Source: JBAROU01 sp049642385 | GTDB taxonomy: Bacteria > Chloroflexota > Dehalococcoidia > DSTF01 > RBG-16-68-14 | Assembly (NCBI GenBank): GCA_049642385.1 | Contig: JBAROU010000048.1 | Location: 1 to 17,136, forward strand | Direction of reading: 5' to 3' | DNA: 17,136 nt | Part shown: positions 6,832 through 13,611 of the stretch, piece by piece | Position numbering within the stretch: the first letter of the stretch is position 1 | Layout: the number at the start of each line of letters is the position of its first letter | Program-made: the position numbers and the translations under genes | Notes under the pieces: model-generated | The model's database searches: none | What the model was told of the DNA's origin: nothing | Seen by the model: only the letters and a program-made list of their open reading frames with translations

Positions 6832-7601
6832 ACGACGTTGCGCTGGCGCTGCGGCAGGTGGTGTACGAGAACCGCTCGTTTTGGCGCAACCCGGCGGCCG
6901 CGTTCTTCACGTTCATCATGCCGCTGATGTTCCTAGTGATTTTCAACGTCGTGTTCGGCGACGAAAGGATCGACCGCTTCGGTGGCACGGTGAGCGGCTC
7001 ACAGTTCTACGTGCCCGGCATCGCGGCGCTCTCCGTGATCAGCGCGGCCTATACCAACATCGCGATGATGGTGACCATCGCGCGCGACCAGGGACTGCTC
7101 AAGCGCGTGCGCGGGACGCCTCTCCCTGCCTGGGCGTTCCTCTTCGGCAAGATCGTCCACGCTACGCTCGTGGCGCTGCTGCTCGTCGCGATCGTGACGG
7201 CTGCAGGCGCGCTCTTCTACGACGTGAACGTGCCGACCGACACGATGCCCGCGTTCATCGTCACGCTGATCGTGGGTTCGGCGAGCTTCTCGGCGCTGGG
7301 CCTAGCGATGACGGGCTTCATCCGTAACGCGGACGCTGCGCCCGCGATCATCAACGGCACAATCCTGCCGCTCTTCTTCATCTCCGACATCTTTATCCCT
7401 CTCTCGGACGCGCCGGCGTGGCTGCGCACGCTGGGCGACGTCTTCCCGGTGAAGCACTTCTCAGATGCGCTGGGCATGTCGTTCAACCCGTTCGAGAGCG
7501 GTTCGGGCTTCGATGTGAGTTCGCTGCTGATCATCGCGGCCTGGGGCCTGGGCGGCGTCCTCGTAGCGATACGCTCCTTCTCGTGGGAGCCGCGCGGGTA
7601 G
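6828..7601 (+). CDS. ABC-2 type transporter permease (DrrB-like)
   Basis: A 257-residue integral membrane protein forming the channel of the exporter. Hydrophobic segments suggest six membrane helices: about residues 20-42 (AAFFTFIMPLMFLVIFNVVF), 64-85, 105-128 (VALLLVAIVTAAGALFY), 140-160, 172-192 (IINGTILPLFFISDIFIPL) and 228-248. The IMPLMFLVIFNVVFG motif after the first amphipathic segment is typical of the ABC-2 permease family. Shine-Dalgarno GAGGAGG (6814-6820) lies 7 nt before the ATG, and the ATGA overlap couples it to the ATPase gene. Together the pair probably dimerises into a two-ATPase, two-permease exporter of a lipid or drug-like substrate. Confidence 0.92.
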   Translation: MNDVALALRQVVYENRSFWRNPAAAFFTFIMPLMFLVIFNVVFGDERIDRFGGTVSGSQFYVPGIAALSVISAAYTNIAMMVTIARDQGLLKRVRGTPLPAWAFLFGKIVHATLVALLLVAIVTAAGALFYDVNVPTDTMPAFIVTLIVGSASFSALGLAMTGFIRNADAAPAIINGTILPLFFISDIFIPLSDAPAWLRTLGDVFPVKHFSDALGMSFNPFESGSGFDVSSLLIIAAWGLGGVLVAIRSFSWEPRG

Positions 7602-7617
7602 GCTGCCGCGGCTCTTG

Positions 7618-7626
7618 TGCTAAGCT
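7618..7626 (+). promoter_or_regulatory. Candidate extended -10 (TGCTAAGCT) upstream of pcm
   Basis: A TGn motif precedes TAAGCT 27 bp before the pcm ATG. No clear -35 box is seen, which is acceptable for an extended -10 promoter. Confidence 0.35.
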
Positions 7627-7653
7627 GCGCAGCGAATACGCCACGACGGCAGG

Positions 7654-8346
7654 ATGCCGAAGGAGGCGCTCATCGAGTTCCAGGCGGCCAGGCAAGCGCT
7701 CGTCCAGTCACTGCGGCGGGAGATCTCAGACCAGCGTGTGCTCGACGCGTTCGCGCGCGTGCCGCGCGAACGGTTCGTCGCGCCGGAGTTGGAACGTTAC
7801 GCCTACGACGACCGCGCCCTCCCGATAGGTCACGACCAGACGATCTCACAGCCGCTGATGGTCGCGCTCATGCTTCACGCGCTGGCGCTCACAGGCGACG
7901 AGAAGGTGCTCGAAGTCGGTACCGGGTCCGGCTACCAGGCGGCGCTGCTCTCAACACTGGTGCGCGAGGTCATCACCGTGGAACGGATCCCAGAACTCGC
8001 GGCGGGCGCTGAACGGCGGCTGCGCGACCTTGGTTGCGATAACGTTCACGTCCACATCGCGCGCGACGATCTCGGGTGGCCCGAGGACGGCCCCTTCAAC
8101 GCAATTATCGTCGCGGCGGGCGCGCCGGACGTGCCTTCTTCGCTCGTTGACCAGCTCGCGATGGGCGGGCGGATGGTCGTACCCGTCGGCGCGCGCCGGC
8201 TGCAGCAGCTCGTGCGGGTGACGCGCTCCGAGCGCGGCGTGACGCTGGAGAAGCTGGGCGAGTGCCGCTTCGTGCCGCTGATCGCGCCTGCGGAGGGCTG
8301 GCCGGCTCGAGAACCGACACCCAACGGCTCCCGGCCACAGGCCTGA
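7654..8346 (+). CDS. pcm: Protein-L-isoaspartate O-methyltransferase
   Basis: A 230-residue cytoplasmic repair enzyme. It methylates isoaspartyl residues in aged proteins with S-adenosylmethionine, allowing return to normal Asp. Seen: the N-terminal VPRERFVAPELERYAYDD block at about 36-53; the substrate-site signature GHDQTISQP at 59-67; SAM motif I VLEVGTGSGY at 85-94; and the late motif GGRMVVPVGARRLQQLV. The length is close to the usual 210-230. ATG 7654 is the first start that keeps the whole family N-terminus; the Shine-Dalgarno is poor. It lies between the exporter and a lipoprotein gene and appears to be its own unit. Confidence 0.93.
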   Translation: MPKEALIEFQAARQALVQSLRREISDQRVLDAFARVPRERFVAPELERYAYDDRALPIGHDQTISQPLMVALMLHALALTGDEKVLEVGTGSGYQAALLSTLVREVITVERIPELAAGAERRLRDLGCDNVHVHIARDDLGWPEDGPFNAIIVAAGAPDVPSSLVDQLAMGGRMVVPVGARRLQQLVRVTRSERGVTLEKLGECRFVPLIAPAEGWPAREPTPNGSRPQA

Positions 8347-8389
8347 CATCTCGATGGCTGCCCGCTTTCGCTTCACGTAGTTTCCCAGG

Positions 8390-8395
8390 TATCAT
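8390..8395 (+). promoter_or_regulatory. Candidate -10 box (TATCAT) of the lipoprotein gene
   Basis: TATCAT ends 7 bp before ATG 8403. ATG 8397 would lie only 1 bp after the box and so upstream of any transcript start, so the leaderless start at 8403 is preferred. Confidence 0.45.
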
Positions 8396-8402
8396 TATGT
8401 CC

Positions 8403-8960
8403 ATGAAGACGCTCGCCTTCGGGCTCGTCAGCCTTACGCTGGCCCTCGCCCTCGCCGCCTGTGGAGACAGTAGCGATACAATCGGCGAACCGACCATCGC
8501 GACCGACGAAACGCCGCCTGTCGTCACGATCCAAGCGCCGACGGAGGAAGGCACACCCGGCGTGATTCCGAGTACGACGCCCGGTGCGACGCCGGACGGC
8601 AGTGGGACGAACGGCGGTGGCTCACAGAACGGAAGTGGGCAAAACGGCAATGGCGGCCAAGGCGGGGAAGGGCCTAAGACCCCGCTCGACCTGACACGCG
8701 AGGAGCTGGCGGACCAGTTCAATGGCAAGCTAGCGGATATCGACCTTCTTTCGAACGTGCCGATCGCCTGGCCCGATGCCTGCCTGGGCCTCGGCGAGCC
8801 GGGCGAGACCTGCGCGCAGGTCGAGACGGTGGGCTTCCGGATCGTGCTCGTCCTGGGCGAATCGCGCTACATCTACCGAACAAACGAATCAGGTACAGAC
8901 ATCCGCCTCGAGAAGGTGCAAGACTTCTCGAACGTGGGCGACGACAACAGCAACAACTAG
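8403..8960 (+). CDS. Putative secreted lipoprotein with low-complexity linker and conserved-Cys C-terminal domain
   Basis: A 185-residue predicted lipoprotein. It has a type II signal peptide MKTLAFGLVSLTLALALAAC, with lipobox LAAC and the lipidated cysteine at residue 20. A Thr/Pro/Gly/Asn/Ser-rich flexible linker runs from about residue 35 to 95, including G-N-G-Q repeats. The C-terminal domain (about 97-175) begins LTREELADQFNGKLAD, then has W-P-D-A-C127-L-G-L, E-T-C137-A-Q-V, GFRIVLVLGESRYIYRTNESG. From memory, this 'WPDxCLGL..xxExCAQ..xPGYRIxLxxxGxxYxYRT' pattern occurs in small secreted proteins of Chloroflexota and Cyanobacteria without known function; C127 and C137 may form a disulfide. 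It probably sits on the outer face of the membrane. Its stop shares CTAG with the convergent enoyl-CoA hydratase gene. Confidence 0.72.
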   Translation: MKTLAFGLVSLTLALALAACGDSSDTIGEPTIATDETPPVVTIQAPTEEGTPGVIPSTTPGATPDGSGTNGGGSQNGSGQNGNGGQGGEGPKTPLDLTREELADQFNGKLADIDLLSNVPIAWPDACLGLGEPGETCAQVETVGFRIVLVLGESRYIYRTNESGTDIRLEKVQDFSNVGDDNSNN

Positions 8961-9754
8961 CGACCCTTGTACTCCGCCTTGCGCTTCTGCGCGAAGGCAA
9001 GCGGCCCTTCGCGAGCGTCTTCCGTGGCGAGCACCTTGCGTGAGAACTCCCCCTCCTGCTTAAGCCCCTCTTCCATCGACAGCTCGAGGCCGCGTAGCGC
9101 CGACTCCTTCGCCGCGCGCACGGCGAGCGGACCGTTCTCACAGATCTTTTGAGCCAGCTCGCGCGCCTTGGACAGGACCTGGTCGGCGGGCACCACGTAG
9201 TTGACGAGGCCATAGCGCAACGCCCATTCGGCGTCGAAGCGAGCGCCGGTGATCAGCAATTCGAGCGCGATACCGCGGGGAACCGTGCGCGGGATGCGCT
9301 GCGTACCGCTGGCGGCGGGGATGATGCCACGCGTCACCTCGGGCACGCCGAACTGCGCGTGTTCCGCCGCGACGCGCATGTCGCAACTGAGCGCGATCTC
9401 CAGCCCGCCGGCGAGGCAGTAGCCGTTGATCGCAGCAATGATCGGCTTCCAGCATTCGAAGTTGCGGGTGATGCCTCCGAAGGGCGCGCGGAAGTGCTCA
9501 CTCAGGCCGCCGCCCTCACCGGACATCGCCTTCGCCATGGCGACGAGGTCGTTGCCCGTGGAGAAGGCGCGCTCGCCAGAGCCAGTGAGGATCGCTACCC
9601 AGAGGTCGTCGCTGTCACGGAAGTCGGAGAACGCTGTGTGCAGCTCGAAGCTGGTCTGCGGGTCGATGGCGTTCAGGCTCTCCGGCCGGTTGATCGTAAG
9701 CAGGGCGATGTGGCCGTCCTTCTCGTAGACGATCTTCTCGAACTTCTCGGCCAT
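8957..9754 (-). CDS. Enoyl-CoA hydratase/isomerase (crotonase) family protein
   Basis: A 265-residue crotonase-fold protein. The usual reaction is hydration of trans-2-enoyl-CoA in fatty-acid beta-oxidation or related CoA-thioester chemistry. Seen: substrate loop INRPESLNAI at 21-30; oxyanion region ERAFSTGNDL at 61-70; AINGYCLAGGLEIALSCD with E119; and FGVPEVTRGIIPAASGTQRIPR with E139. The two Glu are spaced exactly as the catalytic pair of hydratases, so hydratase activity is plausible; PGAGG of the classic enzyme is PAASG here. The start is ATG 9754 with an AGGAG Shine-Dalgarno. The same frame stays open upstream to 10366, but that part opposes the DUF402 gene and looks non-protein. It is divergent from the DUF402 gene with a 60-bp gap. 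Confidence 0.9.
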   Translation of the reverse strand: MAEKFEKIVYEKDGHIALLTINRPESLNAIDPQTSFELHTAFSDFRDSDDLWVAILTGSGERAFSTGNDLVAMAKAMSGEGGGLSEHFRAPFGGITRNFECWKPIIAAINGYCLAGGLEIALSCDMRVAAEHAQFGVPEVTRGIIPAASGTQRIPRTVPRGIALELLITGARFDAEWALRYGLVNYVVPADQVLSKARELAQKICENGPLAVRAAKESALRGLELSMEEGLKQEGEFSRKVLATEDAREGPLAFAQKRKAEYKGR

Positions 9755-9814
9755 GACGACTCCTCTCGTGGGCTGTGGTAGCATCTGTCGGCGGAGGCAA
9801 GGATAACAACCGCG

Positions 9815-10315
9815 ATGAGCGAGCGTCCAGTGCGCGTCATCGAAGTCAAGCGGCGTCTCGACGGGCGCACGTCCCGCTTCGCGTGCGCACTGGTGCTGCG
9901 CCGCCCGCATGTCGTCGTGCTGCGCTACGAGAACAAGCGGACGTATCGAACGGCGCACACGCGTATCGCCGCCGGCAGCCACACCTACGGCTTCTTCTGG
10001 AAACGACGTCCCTACCAGCTCTACCGTGTCGTCGGGCCGGAGGGCGTACTGATCGCGCACCGCTTCGACGTGGTCGAAGACGTGTGCCTGGAGGAACGCC
10101 AGGTCTCGTACCTGGACCTCCTGCTCGATGTGTGGGTGGACGCGAGCGGGCGCGCGTGGGTGGAGGACGACGACGAGGTGGCAGACTACGTTCGGCGCGG
10201 TGCGCTCACGCCTGCGCAACATGAACGCATCGAGCGGACGCGCGCGCTGCTCCTGCGCCGCCACGGCGCGATCGCGCGCGAGGCGGAACGACTGCTGACG
10301 GAGGCGGGGGTGTAG
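9815..10315 (+). CDS. DUF402 domain protein (putative nucleoside di-/triphosphatase or phosphohydrolase)
   Basis: A 166-residue protein matching the DUF402/FomD-like family. The diagnostic block is VSYLDLLLDVWVDASGRAWV followed by EDDDEVADY at about residues 97-127, with acidic residues that bind divalent metal in characterised members. An upstream stretch TYGFFWKRRPYQLYRVVGPEG matches the family's usual aromatic 'xxWFFxxxPYxxYxxxxxxG' pattern. The C-terminal helix LTPAQHERIERTRALLLRR is also typical. Known relatives include the S. aureus nucleoside tri-/diphosphatase and FomD, a nucleotide hydrolase in fosfomycin biosynthesis. The substrate here is unknown. Upstream, either GATAAC (9802-9807, 7 bp from the ATG) or TAGCAT (9779-9784) could be a -10 box. 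It is divergent from the enoyl-CoA hydratase gene. Confidence 0.8.
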   Translation: MSERPVRVIEVKRRLDGRTSRFACALVLRRPHVVVLRYENKRTYRTAHTRIAAGSHTYGFFWKRRPYQLYRVVGPEGVLIAHRFDVVEDVCLEERQVSYLDLLLDVWVDASGRAWVEDDDEVADYVRRGALTPAQHERIERTRALLLRRHGAIAREAERLLTEAGV

Positions 10316-10339
10316 CGAGATCGGGGTAGTGTTCAGCCT

Positions 10340-10387
10340 CACGAATCGTGATAGGCTACGACACACGAATCGTGATAGGCTACGACA
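10340..10387 (+). repeat. Perfect 24-bp tandem duplication containing a palindrome and a -10-like box
   Basis: Two identical adjacent 24-bp units (10340-10363 and 10364-10387) lie immediately before the VOC start codon. Each unit holds the palindrome CACGA-A-TCGTG and then TAGGCT, which could be a -10 box. In the second unit TAGGCT (10376-10381) ends 7 bp before ATG 10389, the leaderless spacing seen elsewhere in the window. The unit could be a duplicated promoter plus operator half. Confidence 0.75.
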
Positions 10388-10388
10388 A

Positions 10389-10793
10389 ATGATGGGTACG
10401 CAGATTTCACCAATGCTGGCAGTGAGCGACCCGGACGCCGCGATCGATTTCTACAAACGAGCGTTCGGAGCGGAAGAACTGTGGCGCATCGGCCAGCCCG
10501 CCGAGGTTGCTGGCCTGTCTATTGGCGGCGCTCGCCTCTTTCTCGCGCGCGAGAACCCTCCTGCAACGCGCTCGCCTGACTCGGCGGGGCATACCACCGT
10601 GCGAATCGAGTTGTTTGATGACGACCCGCAAGGCGTGCACGACCGGGCGATGGCCGCAGGTGCTCGCAATGGCAGCCGTGTTGAGGAACGCACGCACCAA
10701 ACAATCGGCCCGCGCACGACGCTGCGTATGCTCCAGGGCAGCGTCATTGATCCGTTCGGACACGTCTGGCTCATCGGCAAGTTCCTCGGCTAG
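10389..10793 (+). CDS. VOC superfamily (glyoxalase/bleomycin-resistance, PhnB-like) protein
   Basis: A 134-residue protein of the vicinal-oxygen-chelate fold with two beta-alpha-beta-beta-beta modules. Seen: ISPMLAVSDPDAAIDFYKRAFGAEELWR at the N-terminus (the AIDFYKRAFGAxE motif of PhnB-like VOC proteins), GGARLFLARE ending the first module, GHTTVRIELFDDDPQGVHDRAMAAGA opening the second, and DPFGHVWLIGKF at the end. Family members bind metal and act on small molecules or bind antibiotics; no role can be assigned. The frame continues open upstream through the tandem repeat to a GTG at 10329, but the family N-terminus begins at the ATG-ATG pair at 10389/10392. No Shine-Dalgarno precedes it. Base composition looks somewhat less GC-rich than neighbouring genes. 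Confidence 0.83.
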   Translation: MMGTQISPMLAVSDPDAAIDFYKRAFGAEELWRIGQPAEVAGLSIGGARLFLARENPPATRSPDSAGHTTVRIELFDDDPQGVHDRAMAAGARNGSRVEERTHQTIGPRTTLRMLQGSVIDPFGHVWLIGKFLG

Positions 10794-10831
10794 CGCCCAA
10801 ACGCACGGAAGGAACTGACGACCTTGCCAAA

Positions 10832-10860
10832 TTGTGTAGGCAGCACCGATGCTCTATTAT
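10832..10860 (+). promoter_or_regulatory. Promoter of asd (TTGTGT-N17-TATTAT)
   Basis: The -35-like TTGTGT (10832-10837) and -10-like TATTAT (10855-10860) are separated by 17 bp. This predicts a transcript start near 10867 and a leader of about 43 nt before ATG 10910. Confidence 0.5.
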
Positions 10861-10867
10861 GATCACA

Positions 10868-10888
10868 ACCCTCCTGACGTCGGGGGGT
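10868..10888 (+). other. 5' leader hairpin of asd mRNA
   Basis: A 7-bp stem (10868-10874 ACCCTCC with 10882-10888 GGGGGGT, one T-G wobble) and a 7-nt loop TGACGTC lie right at the predicted 5' end of the asd transcript, 21 nt before the start codon. It might stabilise the mRNA or act in regulation. No T-tract follows, and it does not resemble a lysine riboswitch. Confidence 0.4.
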
Positions 10889-10909
10889 ACTACATCTCAG
10901 GAAGGTCCC

Positions 10910-11938
10910 ATGCCACGCGGCTCGAACAAGCTGTACAACGTCGCTGTCGTGGGCGCGACGGGGATCGTCGGGCAGGAGTTCCTGCGCATCCTCGGCGCCC
11001 GTCCGTTCCCTCTGCGTGACCTGCGGCTCATGGCCAGCAAGCGCTCGGCGGGCCGGCGCATCGCCTTCGGCGAGCGCGATATCGAGGTGGAGGAGGCGAC
11101 GACGAAGTCGTTCGCCGGGACGGACTTCGTCTTCATTTCGGCGACGGACGAAGCCTCGCGCGAGTTCGGGGCCGCAGCGGCGAAGGCAGGCGCCATCGTG
11201 ATCGACGACAGCGCGGTCTGGCGCATGGAGCCCCACGTACCGCTCATCATTCCCGAGGTGAACGCGGACGATGTGAAACAGCACCAGAATATCCTCTCGA
11301 TCCCCAACTGCACGACGACGCCGCTGGTTCTGGCGCTCTGGCCTATCCACCGCGTCAACCCGGTCCAGCGCGTAACCGTCGCGACGTACCAGTCGGTGTC
11401 CGGCACGGGGCAGGCGGCGGTGCACGAGCTGGTGGAGCAGACGCGGCTGATCCTGGAAAACCAGCGCACCTCGCCGCACGTTTACCCGCACCAGATCGCG
11501 TTCAACGTGCTGCCGCAGATCGGCTCGTTCAAGGACGACGGCTACACGAGCGAAGAGTGGAAGATGGCCGCCGAAACGCGCAAGATCATGCACGAGCCAG
11601 AGCTGCCCATCTCGGCGACGTGCGTGCGCGTACCGGTGTATATCAGCCACAGCGCGGCTGTGCATGTCGAGCTGAGCCGCGCTATGGAGCCGGACGATGC
11701 GGCATCACTGCTCCGCAAGGCGCCAGGCCTCGTCGTGCAGGACGACCTGTCGGTCGGGCTCTATCCACAACCGTGGACGGCAGCCGGCCGAGACGAAGTG
11801 TTCGTCGGGCGCATCCGGAAGGACAGCTCGCACGAGCGGGGGCTCGCGTTCTGGGTCGTCGGCGACAACCTGCGCAAGGGCGCTGCGCTGAACGCGCTCC
11901 AGATCGCTGAGGAGATGATCAGCCGGGGGCTGGTGTAA
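10910..11938 (+). CDS. asd: Aspartate-semialdehyde dehydrogenase
   Basis: A 342-residue cytoplasmic enzyme that reduces aspartyl-4-phosphate to aspartate-4-semialdehyde with NADPH, the branch point to lysine/diaminopimelate, threonine and methionine. Seen: the nucleotide-binding start YNVAVVGATGIVGQEFLRIL; MASKRSAGRRIAFG; the SATDEASREF segment; catalytic C134 in SIPNCTTTPLVLAL; QSVSGTGQAAVHEL; and CVRVPVYISHSAAVHVEL with active-site H247. The length is normal. ATG 10910 is preceded by AGGAAGG and gives the family N-terminus; the frame is open to 10832, but that part covers the promoter. dapA follows 72 bp later on the same strand, so the pathway is clustered, although dapA also has its own promoter. 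Confidence 0.96.
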   Translation: MPRGSNKLYNVAVVGATGIVGQEFLRILGARPFPLRDLRLMASKRSAGRRIAFGERDIEVEEATTKSFAGTDFVFISATDEASREFGAAAAKAGAIVIDDSAVWRMEPHVPLIIPEVNADDVKQHQNILSIPNCTTTPLVLALWPIHRVNPVQRVTVATYQSVSGTGQAAVHELVEQTRLILENQRTSPHVYPHQIAFNVLPQIGSFKDDGYTSEEWKMAAETRKIMHEPELPISATCVRVPVYISHSAAVHVELSRAMEPDDAASLLRKAPGLVVQDDLSVGLYPQPWTAAGRDEVFVGRIRKDSSHERGLAFWVVGDNLRKGAALNALQIAEEMISRGLV

Positions 11939-11971
11939 GGTCTCCTAACCTCGTGGCGGATCGAGTTCCTC

Positions 11972-11980
11972 TGCTATAAT
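11972..11980 (+). promoter_or_regulatory. Extended -10 promoter of dapA (TGCTATAAT)
   Basis: A perfect TATAAT at 11975-11980 with an upstream TGn forms an extended -10 element. It predicts a transcript start near 11987 and a leader of about 24 nt containing GGTGGAG before ATG 12011. The -35 region is weak, as expected for this class. Confidence 0.6.
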
Positions 11981-12010
11981 CCTCGTACATAACTTCTGGT
12001 GGAGCATCCG

Positions 12011-12907
12011 ATGGCTGATTTCGGACGGCTGATCACGGCGATGGTGACGTGCTTCGCCGACGACGGGTCGGTGAACTACGGCGCGACGGGGCAGCTCGCC
12101 CTCGCGCTGCTCGATTCGGGAAGCGACGGCGTACTCGTCGCGGGCACGACCGGTGAGTCGCCGACGCTGACGCACGAGGAGAAGCTGCGCCTCTTCGCCG
12201 AAGTGAAGTCGGCCGTGGGCGAACGCGGCGCCGTGATCGCCGGCACCGGCACGTTCAACACCGCCGAGACCGTGGAGCTGACGCGCGAGGCGGAGCGCAC
12301 CGGCGTCGACGGTGTGCTCATGGTGACGCCCTACTACAACAAACCGACGCAGGAAGGGCTGGTGCGCCACTTCCGCGCGGCCGCGGAGGCGACGAGCCTG
12401 CCCTGCATCGTCTACAACCTACCCGGTCGCACGTCGCTGAATATGACGGCCGAGACGACGATCCGCCTCTCCCAGATCGACAACATCGTCGGCATCAAGG
12501 AGGCAAGCAACGATCTGACGCAGATCGCGCGCATCGTCGAAGGCGTGGGTGAGGGCTTCCGCGTCTGGAGCGGTGCCGACGAGGACACGCTGCCGATCCT
12601 GAGCGTGGGCGGCTATGGTGTCGTCAGCGTCTCGTCGCATCTCGTCGGGACGCAGCTCAAGCGCATGATCGACGACTACGTCGCGGGGCGTGCGGAAGAT
12701 GCCGCCCGCATCCATCGACAGCACCTTCCGCTGATCAAGGCGCTCTTCACGGTGACGAGCCCGATCCCCGTGAAGTATGCACTCAGGCAGCTAGGCTTCC
12801 CGGTGGGCGGGTTGCGCTTGCCCTTGTGCGACCCGGACGGCGAGACGGCCGAACGCATCATGGCCGAGGTCCGCCGCCACGAGATCGACCTCGCGGTAGC
12901 GGTGTAG
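12011..12907 (+). CDS. dapA: 4-hydroxy-tetrahydrodipicolinate synthase
   Basis: A 298-residue TIM-barrel aldolase that condenses pyruvate with aspartate semialdehyde, the first committed step to diaminopimelate and lysine. Seen: FGRLITAMVTCFADDGSV at the N-terminus; VAGTTGESPTLTHEEKLRLF with the TT pair of the active site; GTGTFNTAETVELTREAE; VMVTPYYNKPTQEGLVRHF; Y135 in IVYNLPGRTSLNM; Schiff-base K163 in VGIKEAS (28 residues after the Tyr, as in E. coli); and the GADEDTLPILSVGGYGVVSVSSH block. ATG 12011 is chosen over GTG 11999 because GGTGGAG precedes it and it gives the normal start. It directly follows asd, which supplies its substrate. An acetyltransferase gene follows 20 bp later. Confidence 0.97.
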   Translation: MADFGRLITAMVTCFADDGSVNYGATGQLALALLDSGSDGVLVAGTTGESPTLTHEEKLRLFAEVKSAVGERGAVIAGTGTFNTAETVELTREAERTGVDGVLMVTPYYNKPTQEGLVRHFRAAAEATSLPCIVYNLPGRTSLNMTAETTIRLSQIDNIVGIKEASNDLTQIARIVEGVGEGFRVWSGADEDTLPILSVGGYGVVSVSSHLVGTQLKRMIDDYVAGRAEDAARIHRQHLPLIKALFTVTSPIPVKYALRQLGFPVGGLRLPLCDPDGETAERIMAEVRRHEIDLAVAV

Positions 12908-12927
12908 AACTGGAGGCGTAACGTACC

Positions 12928-13611
12928 ATGGTCCGAGAACCGACGACTCAATCGCGGATCGAAATTGTTCCCGCGCGGGAAGAGCACGTGCCGTTTATCG
13001 CCTGGGTGCAGATAGCAGCGGCCCGTTCGCATCTGGAGCGCGGCGCCTGGGACCTGTACATCGATAGCACGGAGGCGGAGACGTTGCGCTTTCTCGAGAC
13101 GCTCGCGACAACGGAGACCCGCCACTTCGCCCACTACACGAACTTCATCATTGCGCAGGTCGAGGGCGAGCCGGCGGCCGCGCTCTCTGGCTACTTCGAC
13201 GCGGAGCTTGGCCTGCCTGCGCTCACCGCCGGCATCGAAGAAGCAAACCGCACGCTAGGTCGCAGCCCGGACGAAGACGCGGCTGGCTGGCAGCGCGCCG
13301 GCTCGATTGTCCTCGTCTCGATCGAGCACGAGCCGGGCGCGTGGATCGTCGAGTGGGTGGCGACGCGGCCGGAGTTCCGACGCCGCGGGCTGGTGGACCG
13401 GTTGCTGTCCGAGATGCTCCAGATCGGGCGAGGCAAGGGCGCGGCGACCGGAGAGATCGGCGTGCTCATCGGGAACGACGGGGCGCAGCGCGCCTACGAA
13501 AAGGCGGGCTTCGCGCTGGTGGACGAGAAGTGCCACCCGGAGTTCGAGGCTGCGTACGGCTGTCCGGGCGTTCGCCTCCTGCGCCAGACGATCCCAGCGC
13601 CGAACGCCTAG
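12928..13611 (+). CDS. GNAT-family N-acetyltransferase
   Basis: A 227-residue GNAT-fold protein that transfers an acyl group from acetyl-CoA to an amine; the substrate is unknown. Seen: IEIVPAREEHVPFIAWV at about 12-28 (strand 1/helix 1); a longer-than-usual middle with aromatic residues; then IVEWVATRPEFRRRGLVDRLLSEML at about 141-165, the acetyl-CoA pyrophosphate loop of the R/Q-xx-G-x-G/A type (here RRRGLVD, lacking the second Gly); IGVLIGNDGAQRAYEKAGFALVDEK at about 177-201, the typical N-xxAxxxYEKxGF motif. It follows dapA by 20 bp with GGAGG in between, so it is probably in the same transcript, but a link to lysine synthesis is only suggested by position. Its TAG overlaps the convergent patatin gene's TAG. 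Confidence 0.83.
   Translation: MVREPTTQSRIEIVPAREEHVPFIAWVQIAAARSHLERGAWDLYIDSTEAETLRFLETLATTETRHFAHYTNFIIAQVEGEPAAALSGYFDAELGLPALTAGIEEANRTLGRSPDEDAAGWQRAGSIVLVSIEHEPGAWIVEWVATRPEFRRRGLVDRLLSEMLQIGRGKGAATGEIGVLIGNDGAQRAYEKAGFALVDEKCHPEFEAAYGCPGVRLLRQTIPAPNA

Noticed and set aside
8595..8680. Short repeated G/N/Q/S-coding motifs as a possible CRISPR or DNA satellite
   Set aside because: The repetition is irregular at DNA level and is explained by a low-complexity protein linker in the lipoprotein.
9755..10366. N-terminal extension of the enoyl-CoA hydratase frame by about 200 codons
   Set aside because: The crotonase N-terminus begins at ATG 9754 with a good Shine-Dalgarno. The upstream part opposes the DUF402 gene and resembles no protein family.
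10329..10388. 20-codon N-terminal extension of the VOC protein through the tandem repeat
   Set aside because: It translates the DNA repeat into a peptide repeat (TNRDRLR twice) with no family counterpart, while the VOC fold starts at ATG 10389.
10868..10888. Lysine riboswitch in the asd/dapA leaders
   Set aside because: The leaders are only about 43 and 24 nt by the predicted starts, far too short for the L-box aptamer.
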